Positions 1 through 5,130 of a stretch of DNA of 5,403 nt are shown piece by piece (position 1 is the stretch's first letter; every line of letters begins with the position of its first letter). The notes under the pieces are model-generated. The model made no database searches, was not told where the DNA came from, and was given only the letters and a program-made list of their open reading frames with translations. Source of the DNA: Syntrophobacteria bacterium (GTDB lineage Bacteria; Desulfobacterota; DSWW01); the NCBI GenBank assembly GCA_030145435.1, contig JAQYVQ010000589.1, forward strand, positions 1 through 5,403, written 5' to 3'. A program made the translations under genes and the position numbers.

Positions 1-253
1 GGGGATTGCCCTCGTCACGGCAGATCACGGGAACTCGGACGAGATGTTCACCCTGAAGGGGGGAGAGCGGATCGTAAAGACGGCCCACACACTCAATCCC
101 GTGCCCCTGATCGTCTACGATCCCGGTACCTCAGGGGAGTACAACTTGCGGACGGACATGGAGGCGGCGGGCCTGAGCAACATCGCGGCCACGGTCTTCC
201 GCCTCCTGGGATTTGAGCCCCCGGAGGACTACGATCCGAGTCTGATCGAGTAG
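1..253 (+). CDS. gpmI: 2,3-bisphosphoglycerate-independent phosphoglycerate mutase, C-terminal end (partial)
   Basis: This is the last 83 codons of a gene that enters from the left edge; the reading frame begins at base 2 and ends with TAG at 251-253. The enzyme interconverts 3- and 2-phosphoglycerate in cytoplasmic glycolysis and gluconeogenesis, and in this family it is a Mn-dependent member of the alkaline phosphatase superfamily. The visible part contains the family's TADHGN motif, whose Asp-His pair binds one metal. It also contains HTLNPVP, whose His belongs to the second metal site, followed by the usual ending with an L..IA.T...LLG pattern and a short acidic tail. The full family length is about 510 residues, so most of the protein lies outside the window. 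It converges with the STAS gene, leaving only 7 bases between stop codons. Nothing looks damaged. Confidence 0.95.
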   Translation, partial: GIALVTADHGNSDEMFTLKGGERIVKTAHTLNPVPLIVYDPGTSGEYNLRTDMEAAGLSNIAATVFRLLGFEPPEDYDPSLIE

Positions 254-260
254 CAGGCTG

Positions 261-605
261 CTAGTCTTTGTTCTTGAAGGCCTCGAGAGCGTCCGGCACG
301 GTCTCGCAGATATGAAACAGGCGTGAGACCCGGGTGATCTCGAAGATGGAATGGACCTCTGGCCGAAGCCCAGACAGCTTGATTTCGCCCTTCTTCTCCT
401 TGACCCGCCGGAGGCACGAAACGAGAGCCCCAAGCCCGGAGCTGTCCAGGAACTCGAGCCCTTCCATGTCCACGACCAGCTGGGTGGTCCCCTTGTCGAG
501 GAGTTCCTGAATCCGGTCCTTCAGGAGACCGGAGACCTGAGCATCCATCCTCCCCTCGCACGCGAGAACCTGTACCTTTCCATGCTCGTCAACCTGGATT
601 TCCAT
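261..605 (-). CDS. STAS-domain anti-sigma factor antagonist (RsbV/SpoIIAA-like)
   Basis: A 114-residue single-domain protein that fits the STAS antagonist family along its whole length. Residues 1-20 form the opening beta strands. Residues 42-53 (TQLVVDMEGLEF) form the central strand, which leads into the DSSGLGAL loop at 54-61. In RsbV and SpoIIAA a serine of this loop is phosphorylated by the partner kinase; here Ser55 or Ser56 would be the acceptor. The rest is the expected alternation of helices and strands. In the family, the unphosphorylated form binds the HATPase anti-sigma factor and frees its target. The gene is divergent from the pilin-kinase-phosphatase operon starting 154 bases away, so it is the natural substrate candidate for that kinase and phosphatase; this is inference from position. 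A purine-rich AGAAGAG lies about 6 bases before the ATG, a weak ribosome binding site. Confidence 0.93.
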   Translation of the reverse strand: MEIQVDEHGKVQVLACEGRMDAQVSGLLKDRIQELLDKGTTQLVVDMEGLEFLDSSGLGALVSCLRRVKEKKGEIKLSGLRPEVHSIFEITRVSRLFHICETVPDALEAFKNKD

Positions 606-649
606 GCCCGGCTCTTCTGGTTCCCTTTTTTCGGTGAGACAGCGCCCAA

Positions 650-678
650 AGAGTAGCAGGGGACGCCTTGGCGGTCAA
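650..678 (-). promoter_or_regulatory. Putative sigma70-type promoter for the STAS gene
   Basis: On the minus strand TTGACC (complement of 673-678) matches the -35 consensus at 5 of 6 bases. After exactly 17 bases comes TACTCT (complement of 650-655), a modest -10 preceded by TGC, which resembles an extended -10. Transcription would begin roughly at 643, leaving a leader of about 38 bases before the ATG at 605. This is from sequence match only; the -10 is weak. Confidence 0.4.
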
Positions 679-747
679 CAAGATGGCCCAACTTGTCGAT
701 ATATAGGATATGCGAAAAAGCGGACAGGGGTTCCAAGAACTTAACGG

Positions 748-753
748 AAGGAG
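748..753 (+). promoter_or_regulatory. Ribosome binding site that decides the pilin start
   Basis: AAGGAG at 748-753 directly abuts an ATG at 754, leaving no spacing, but lies 6 bases before the in-frame ATG at 760. Start 760 is therefore preferred over 754, and the protein begins MVRNQGFTLIEL. Confidence 0.75.
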
Positions 754-759
754 ATGTCG

Positions 760-1125
760 ATGGTGCGGAACCAAGGATTCACCCTGATCGAACTCGTGAT
801 GATTCTGCTTATTCTGGTCATTCTTTCTGTTGTCGCCGTGCCCCGGTACATCAACATACAGCGAGAGGTCCAGGAATCGGGCGCACAGGAGTTCATGTGC
901 AGCTTGAACAGTGCGCTGGCCGCGCACATAGGCGAGCACTATGTACAGGGTACGGAGTGGGTCAAGAACGGGGAAGAGCTGATGGGGCTCATCAAGGAAG
1001 GCCCGGAGGTGCCCGAGGGAATGACCTACGAGAACGACACGTGGACGGTGTACGGTGCCGACATGAGCTGGAAGTTCGAGGCGGCGGCAGACCCGTCCCC
1101 TCCGGGCATCGTGCGGACAAGATGA
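760..1125 (+). CDS. Type IV pilin / pseudopilin-like protein with prepilin cleavage motif
   Basis: A 121-residue protein with a class III (prepilin) signal: a six-residue leader MVRNQG, then FTLIELVMILLILVILSVVA. A prepilin peptidase (PilD type) would cut after Gly6 and methylate the new N-terminal Phe. The Glu at mature position 5 is present, as needed for filament assembly in known pilins. The hydrophobic helix runs to about residue 28 and is followed by a PRYINIQREVQESGAQEFMCSL amphipathic stretch. The remaining 80 or so residues form a small, unrecognised globular part with one visible cysteine, so the C-terminal disulfide of many major pilins is not evident. Its short length suits a minor pilin or a type II secretion pseudopilin. 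It is the first gene of the operon, with the kinase start 12 bases after its stop. No pilus assembly genes are visible nearby. Confidence 0.88.
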   Translation: MVRNQGFTLIELVMILLILVILSVVAVPRYINIQREVQESGAQEFMCSLNSALAAHIGEHYVQGTEWVKNGEELMGLIKEGPEVPEGMTYENDTWTVYGADMSWKFEAAADPSPPGIVRTR

Positions 1126-1129
1126 GGGG
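1124..1129 (+). promoter_or_regulatory. Ribosome binding site supporting a TTG start for the kinase
   Basis: GAGGGG at 1124-1129 overlaps the pilin TGA stop (1123-1125) and is 8 bases before TTG at 1138. No ATG or GTG occurs in frame between the stop and the conserved kinase region, so TTG 1138 is the only credible start. The overlap suggests translational coupling to the pilin gene. Confidence 0.65.
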
Positions 1130-1137
1130 CATCGGTC

Positions 1138-1641
1138 TTGGGAAGGAAAAGAAGGACCTGTGAGTGGGTCAAGGCCGAGGGTACGAGCCTTACGGAGATA
1201 TCCCGGTTCGTCCAGGACTGGCTCTCCCATCAAGAGGTCTATAGGGACAGTCGCAAAGAGAGGTATCTGGTCGAGCTTGCCGTCATAGAGGCCTGCACCA
1301 ATATTATCCGCTATGCCTATCCGGCCTCTTCTCCAGGGAACCTCGGGGTCTGCCTGGCGCGAGCAGGTGATTCCATCGAGATTCTCCTTCTGGATGAAGG
1401 GGCTCCTTTCGACCCCACGGGGGTACGTCCACCTGATCTTCATCAATCCCAAGAAGGGGGCTACGGCATCTTCCTGATGCGAAGGATCATGGATTCCGTC
1501 ACTTACGGGAGGAGAGGTTCCCGGTGGAACTGCCTTCGCCTCGTCCGGGAGGTCCCTCGAGGGACGGTCGACGGCAACGGCGGGGAAGGACTGGAAGGCC
1601 TGAGGAAGCGGATCGTCAGCGGGAAGGAGAAGGGCCGATGA
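1138..1641 (+). CDS. RsbW-like anti-sigma factor / serine-protein kinase (HATPase_c)
   Basis: A 167-residue protein with the small GHKL ATPase fold of the RsbW/SpoIIAB group. The N box is ELAVIEACTNIIRYAYP (about 46-62), with the catalytic-type Glu51 and Mg-binding-type Asn55. The G1 box is LLDEGAPFDP (84-93), with Asp86 expected to contact adenine. The G2 region is EGGYGIFLMRRIMDSVTY (106-123). Family members phosphorylate a STAS antagonist on serine and, when free, sequester a sigma factor or other target. The STAS protein encoded divergently upstream is the obvious partner. A basic, glycine-rich tail of about 28 residues follows the domain and makes the protein slightly longer than classical RsbW. 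Start is TTG with a good Shine-Dalgarno. Its stop overlaps the phosphatase start (ATGA at 1638-1641). The target is unknown because no sigma factor gene is visible. Confidence 0.9.
   Translation: MGRKRRTCEWVKAEGTSLTEISRFVQDWLSHQEVYRDSRKERYLVELAVIEACTNIIRYAYPASSPGNLGVCLARAGDSIEILLLDEGAPFDPTGVRPPDLHQSQEGGYGIFLMRRIMDSVTYGRRGSRWNCLRLVREVPRGTVDGNGGEGLEGLRKRIVSGKEKGR
1624..1629 (+). promoter_or_regulatory. Ribosome binding site that decides the phosphatase start
   Basis: AAGGAG at 1624-1629 is 8 bases before ATG 1638 and 11 before ATG 1641, so 1638 is preferred. The frame stays open further upstream to an ATG at 1524, but that 38-residue extension is Arg/Gly/Pro-rich, lies wholly inside the kinase gene and has no family likeness. 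Confidence 0.75.
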
Positions 1642-3332
1642 TGCAGGACAACTCCCCCGGTGTGTCGTTGGAGGAGATCCTCGGATCCGAGGAGGTCTCC
1701 GGCTTCCTGGAAACCCTTTCCGCCCTCGTGAGGATGCCCTTCGTGCTCCATGGGCCGGAAGGCAGGGCCCTGGCGACCTTCTCCGGAAACGGCTTCGTCT
1801 GCGATGCGGCCCTGCCCGACCGGAACCACGGCAAGACAGGGACCTGTCCGTGCGAAGCCCGCAGGCGCGAGCACGAGGAGTACGGTCTCGTTCAGGAGAT
1901 CCGGCTCCGGGACTGGCGTCTGGGCGAGATCCGCAGTTGCCTCAAGAATCAGCCCGACACAGGGAGGGCCAGGCAGAGCATTCAACTGGCCGCCGGGTGG
2001 ATCAACGACAGAATCAACACGGAATACAACATCAACAGCCTCTCCGGCGAGATCTTGAACAAGTACGAAGAATTGAATCTGCTCTACGAGCTCAGTGAGG
2101 AGATGGCATCTGTATTCAATACGAGAGAGATCTGCGAAATTGTGCTGCGGAAGGCACTGAATGTGATCGGTGCGGAAAAGGCGTCCATCCTCCTCTGGGA
2201 TCCCGACAGCGAGGGGTTGCGTGTTATGGCCTCCGTGGGCCTGCCCGAAGAGACCGGGGATGACCTGGAGGCGGATTACGAGGAAGGGGTGTGCGGGTAT
2301 GTCTTCCGTACGGGGAAGCCCTTGCTCGTCGACGATCTTGCGAACCTGCCCGAAGACATATCGCCTGGAAAGGGGGCGTATCGGACCGATTCGTTTCTCT
2401 CGGTTCCGCTGCTGATCAGCCCTCTCAAGGTCAAGGAGAAGGTCATCGGGCTGATCAACCTTGCGGACAAGCCCGGGGAGAGGGCATACGATGCCGGGGA
2501 TCTGAAACTGGTCTCGGCCATAAGCTCGGAGGCCGCCCTTTCGATTTACAGCAGCATCCTGATCCGCGACCTGAAGGAGAACGAGCGCATCCAGAAGGAG
2601 ATGGAGATTGCGGAAACGGTGCAGCGGAACCTGCTCCCGCGAAAGGCCCCGGACATCCCGGGCGTGGAGTTTGCCGGCCACTGTGTGCCCGCGAAGAAGG
2701 TGGGGGGGGACTACTTCGACTTCTTCCCCGACCCTGAGGGAAACGTGGGAATCGTGGTGGCCGACGTGAGCGGGCACAGCATAAGCTCCGGGATCATGAT
2801 GGCCATTACCCGGGGCCTCCTCCAGAGCGAAGCGATCCAGAACAAGCGACCCTCCCGGCTCTTGCAGGACGTCAACCGAATCCTGTTCAACGATCTCGTA
2901 TCCTCCGAGCTCTTCATCACCATGGCTTATTTCCTGTACTCTCCCGAGGGTCGAAGGTTGGCCTACGCAAACGGAGGGCACAATCCCCCGGTACTCTTCC
3001 GTGCAGGGAGCGATGAGCCGCAACTGCTCGACGCAGAGGGGATGGCCATCGGGTTCTTGCCCGATGTGGAATTCGAGGAGAAAGGCTGGGAACTCGCTCC
3101 CGGCGACCTGTTGGTCGCCTACACGGACGGACTCGTGGAGGCCGAGAGCGGGCAGGGTACGCCTTTTGGTATGGAGCGGCTCATAGACTGCATCAAGAGG
3201 GATCGGCACAAGCCCGCGGCCGAGATCCTTCAAGGCCTCCTTCAGGCCGCCTGGGCGCACATCGGTGGGGAGGATCCCCAGGATGCTCAGCAGGACGACA
3301 TGACCCTGGTGGTTCTCAAGGCCAAGCCCTAG
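1638..3332 (+). CDS. RsbU-like serine phosphatase: N-terminal sensory region, GAF domain, SpoIIE/PP2C domain
   Basis: A 564-residue soluble protein with no membrane segments. Residues 1-130 form an unrecognised region with cysteines at 55, 70, 72 and 101. Residues 131-165 are a signalling-helix-like linker (KYEELNLLYELSEEMASVFN) leading into a GAF domain at about 160-308 that includes ASILLWDPD, GVCGYVFRTGKPLLVDD and SVPLLI. A second helix (about 309-333, EMEIAETVQRNLLPR) leads to the PP2C/SpoIIE phosphatase domain at about 335-562. The metal-ligand motifs are intact: GGDYFDFF (357-364), VADVSGHS (374-381), AYTDGLVEA (494-502) and QQDDMTLVV (551-559). In the family this domain dephosphorylates a phospho-STAS antagonist; here the divergent STAS protein is the likely substrate. 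The ATGA overlap with the kinase gene implies coupled expression. The GAF ligand cannot be told from sequence. Confidence 0.95.
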   Translation: MMQDNSPGVSLEEILGSEEVSGFLETLSALVRMPFVLHGPEGRALATFSGNGFVCDAALPDRNHGKTGTCPCEARRREHEEYGLVQEIRLRDWRLGEIRSCLKNQPDTGRARQSIQLAAGWINDRINTEYNINSLSGEILNKYEELNLLYELSEEMASVFNTREICEIVLRKALNVIGAEKASILLWDPDSEGLRVMASVGLPEETGDDLEADYEEGVCGYVFRTGKPLLVDDLANLPEDISPGKGAYRTDSFLSVPLLISPLKVKEKVIGLINLADKPGERAYDAGDLKLVSAISSEAALSIYSSILIRDLKENERIQKEMEIAETVQRNLLPRKAPDIPGVEFAGHCVPAKKVGGDYFDFFPDPEGNVGIVVADVSGHSISSGIMMAITRGLLQSEAIQNKRPSRLLQDVNRILFNDLVSSELFITMAYFLYSPEGRRLAYANGGHNPPVLFRAGSDEPQLLDAEGMAIGFLPDVEFEEKGWELAPGDLLVAYTDGLVEAESGQGTPFGMERLIDCIKRDRHKPAAEILQGLLQAAWAHIGGEDPQDAQQDDMTLVVLKAKP

Positions 3333-3581
3333 CAGGGTAAATAATTCCCCATGTTGGCAAAAACGAGAGACACCGCTTGCTGATTCTCTGGTCTCCGGGC
3401 CTGAAAATCGCGCCCTGCGAAATCCCTCCTCCCGCTGTAATCCACTGTAACTCAAGGGAAACCGAGCAGGCCCTTCCGTTTTTCGAGGGGGATCCAGGGA
3501 TGGCATAATATTTGAAGAAGTTTCCTGGGACCGAGCAGCGGAGCGCCATTTCATCGACTTGTGCAGAAAGGAAGGGGGGAC
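3333..3581. other. Intergenic region between phosphatase and PilZ genes
   Basis: 249 bases with no credible gene. It holds a CTGTAA direct repeat (3435-3440 and 3445-3450, starts 10 bases apart, about one helical turn) and, nearer the PilZ gene, a sigma54-like or weak sigma70-like promoter element. No convincing intrinsic terminator was seen after the phosphatase stop, so read-through into the PilZ gene remains possible. Confidence 0.6.
3501..3516 (+). promoter_or_regulatory. Possible sigma54-type promoter for the PilZ gene
   Basis: TGGCATAATATTTGAA has the -24 TGGCA element and a TTTG at the correct -12 spacing, but the normally invariant -12 GC reads GA. The same bases contain CATAAT (3504-3509), which could be a sigma70 -10 with a poor -35 (TTTCGA, 3481-3486). 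Either would start transcription near 3516-3526, about 55-65 bases before the PilZ ATG. Sequence match only. Confidence 0.3.
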
Positions 3582-4019
3582 ATGGAAAGAAGAGAGCACG
3601 AAAGGCTTCCCGTGAGACAGGCCCAGAGCGTCGATCATTCCCTGCCCTACCGGGTCATGAATGTCTCGAAGACGGGCTGTTTCCTGGAAACCCGACAGCC
3701 CCTCGGAGAGGTTGAATCGGCCATCGCATTTGAGCTGCCCCTTCCGGCCGGTGCGGACAGCTTGACGCTCGCTGCGCGGATTGTCTGGAGGGATGCGGAT
3801 CCGGAAAGGGAGCTGTCGGGCTGGTTCAGGTATGGCCTGAGCTTCAACGGAATCGACAGGATAAGCGAGTTGATCCTGGATGCCTATGTCGAGTTCCTGC
3901 GGAGGGATCAGCATGTTGCACAGCTCGAAGACGCCTGGCTCAAACTGAAGAGAGTCCACGAAAAGATCGAACTCCTGATCGCCTACGAGGAGAAGAAAAC
4001 CGCCTCTTTCTTACACTAG
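3582..4019 (+). CDS. PilZ-domain protein (predicted c-di-GMP receptor)
   Basis: A 145-residue protein whose first 100 or so residues match PilZ. The N-terminal RxxxR is present as R4-E-H-E-R8, and the second binding motif (D/N)xSxxG as N27-V-S-K-T-G32. The strand-rich barrel follows, including AARIVWRD (65-72) and RYGLSFNG (83-90). With both motifs intact, binding of cyclic di-GMP is expected from family knowledge. Residues 95-138 are strongly helical and charged and may form a coiled coil, giving the domain an effector or dimerisation tail. The ATG at 3582 is preferred over the in-frame GTG at 3561 because AGGA at 3569-3572 is correctly spaced for it and the domain begins right after. It is co-oriented with the partner-switch operon 249 bases upstream and may be its own unit. 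The partner is unknown. Confidence 0.9.
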   Translation: MERREHERLPVRQAQSVDHSLPYRVMNVSKTGCFLETRQPLGEVESAIAFELPLPAGADSLTLAARIVWRDADPERELSGWFRYGLSFNGIDRISELILDAYVEFLRRDQHVAQLEDAWLKLKRVHEKIELLIAYEEKKTASFLH

Positions 4020-4025
4020 AATGCC

Positions 4026-4113
4026 ATCCCTGTTCCGAAGGAGATTTGCTTGGGCTCCGTCTCCCTCTCCCCCTACAAAGTCGCCCGGCACAAATCTCCT
4101 TCGGAACGGGGAT
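4026..4113. repeat. Long inverted repeat with 23-base arms in the PilZ/lyase spacer
   Basis: The left arm (4026-4048) and the right arm (4091-4113) are reverse complements at 22 of 23 positions. The single difference is T at 4031 against C in the right-arm complement, which still allows a G-U pair in RNA. Both share the core GTTCCGAAGGAGATTTG. The 42-base loop is pyrimidine-rich and has an inner GGGC (4052-4055) / GCCC (4083-4086) pair that could extend the stem. It begins 7 bases after the PilZ stop. No T tract follows on either strand, so it is not a standard intrinsic terminator. It could be an RNA-stabilising or transcript-ending hairpin for PilZ, or a copy of a dispersed palindromic element. 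Confidence 0.85.
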
Positions 4114-4177
4114 AGCGCCAGATGCCCCTCGCCGCCGCCCCCATTTGATAGTGAGGCCGCTAGAAATTCTTGCCCGT

Positions 4178-4189
4178 GCCCGATCGGGC
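4178..4189. repeat. 12-base perfect palindrome at the lyase stop codon
   Basis: GCCCGATCGGGC is self-complementary and shares its last base with the lyase TAG stop (4189-4191 on the minus strand). It is preceded on the plus strand by tandem TGCCCG copies (4171-4182). On the minus strand an alternative GCCCG...CGGGC stem could form just past the stop, but no T tract follows. Its function is unclear. Confidence 0.5.
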
Positions 4190-5130
4190 TAGCATTCTCG
4201 ATCCGGGATCAGCCGTCGGTCCACCATCCTCTCGAGGGCCTTAAGCCCCCCCTGCAGCTTATCGAGATCCACGCCCGTCGCAATACCCATGGCGTCCAGA
4301 AACCGGACGACCCGATGGACAGCGAGATTGCCGGGTGCACCCGGCAGGAAGGGACAGCCTCCCAAGCCACCCAGGGTGACGTCAAAGGTTTCGACTCCGA
4401 GTTGCAGTGCGGTCATCAGGTTGGCCAGGGCCCACCCTGTTGCATCGTGGAGATGAAGGGAGAGCCGGGTCCCGCCCAGGAAGTTCTGGCAGGAAGCGAC
4501 CCTTTCCAGAATCTGATGGGGATCCCCGGTGCCGGAGGTATCGGCCAGGGTCATCTCCTCCGGGCCCATTTCGTGCAGAGCCCGGGCAAGGCCGGTTACA
4601 CGCTCAGCAGGGATCCGTCCCTCGAGCCTGCAGCCAAAGGCACTCATGACCCCTGCACGGGTCTTGATACCCTCCTTCGCTGCGCGAGCGAGCACCTCTC
4701 GAGCCTCGTCCAATGAGGCCTCGATGCTCTTGCCCGTGTTCCTTCTCGAGTGAGCGTCACTGGCCGACACCACGACGGCAACGCGGTCGACACCGGCCTC
4801 GAGTGCGCGGTCCAGGCCCCTCGGATTGAAGACGAGGGCCGAAAAGGATACATCCGGCCGCCTCGGCAGAGCTTGCCAGAGCCTTTCCGCGTCCGCCATG
4901 GCAGGTACCTTGCCGGGGTGTACAAAAGCCGTGACCTCCATCTCCCGAATTCCCGCGTCGATCATCGCCTCCGCCAAGGAGAGCTTGTCACGCATATCCA
5001 TGACGATACTCTCCGACTGAAGGCCATCACGGAGGGTCACGTCACGCAGATTCACCCTCGACGGAACCAGTCGCCAGAGACTTCCTCCTCGCGCCCCGCG
5101 CTCAACACTTAGATCTTCTTTCCTTCCCAT
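4189..5130 (-). CDS. mvaB: Hydroxymethylglutaryl-CoA lyase family protein
   Basis: A 313-residue DRE-TIM metallolyase. The family enzyme cleaves (S)-HMG-CoA to acetyl-CoA and acetoacetate, the last step of leucine degradation. Visible motifs: VTLRDGLQSE (31-40, with the Arg34-Asp35 pair that sits at the metal and substrate), MEVTAFVHPGKVPAMAD (64-80), ALVFNPRGLDRAL (98-110), FGCRLEGRIP (165-174), LADTSGTGDP (195-204), HLHDATG (226-232, the two metal-binding His) and GGLGGCPFLPGAPGN (254-268), holding the catalytic-type Cys259. Length matches the family. The ATG at 5130 leaves about 33 residues before the RDG motif, longer than usual. Its Shine-Dalgarno-like GAGAGAGG is only 2 bases away, so the true start may be a little downstream (for example GTG at codon 26). 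The divergent details (SASDAHSRRN, ADTSGTGDP) leave room for a related substrate. A hydratase relic precedes it on the same strand. Confidence 0.88.
   Translation of the reverse strand: MGRKEDLSVERGARGGSLWRLVPSRVNLRDVTLRDGLQSESIVMDMRDKLSLAEAMIDAGIREMEVTAFVHPGKVPAMADAERLWQALPRRPDVSFSALVFNPRGLDRALEAGVDRVAVVVSASDAHSRRNTGKSIEASLDEAREVLARAAKEGIKTRAGVMSAFGCRLEGRIPAERVTGLARALHEMGPEEMTLADTSGTGDPHQILERVASCQNFLGGTRLSLHLHDATGWALANLMTALQLGVETFDVTLGGLGGCPFLPGAPGNLAVHRVVRFLDAMGIATGVDLDKLQGGLKALERMVDRRLIPDREC

Noticed and set aside
684..698. TGGCCC...TTGTC before the pilin gene as a sigma54 promoter
   Set aside because: The spacing between the GG and G(C/T) elements is two bases too short and the -12 GC is absent.
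700..712. AT-rich TATATAGGATAT as a pilin -10 box
   Set aside because: No acceptable -35 element lies 16-18 bases upstream, so the pilin operon promoter could not be placed.
589..1452. A 287-codon minus-strand open frame across the divergent promoter region and pilin
   Set aside because: It overlaps the pilin and kinase coding sequences in antisense and has no domain-like content.
3454..3483. Terminator-like AAGGG / CCCTT stem followed by TTTTT
   Set aside because: The stem is only 5 base pairs with a 12-base loop and three bases before the T run; too weak to call.
1503..3959. An 818-codon open frame on the minus strand antisense to kinase, phosphatase and PilZ genes
   Set aside because: It mirrors strongly supported plus-strand genes with intact catalytic motifs; its translation shows no domain, and long antisense frames are expected in GC-rich coding DNA.
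4021..4716. A 231-codon plus-strand open frame antisense to the lyase
   Set aside because: It lies over the conserved lyase motifs, has no recognisable product, and its first part runs through the inverted repeat.
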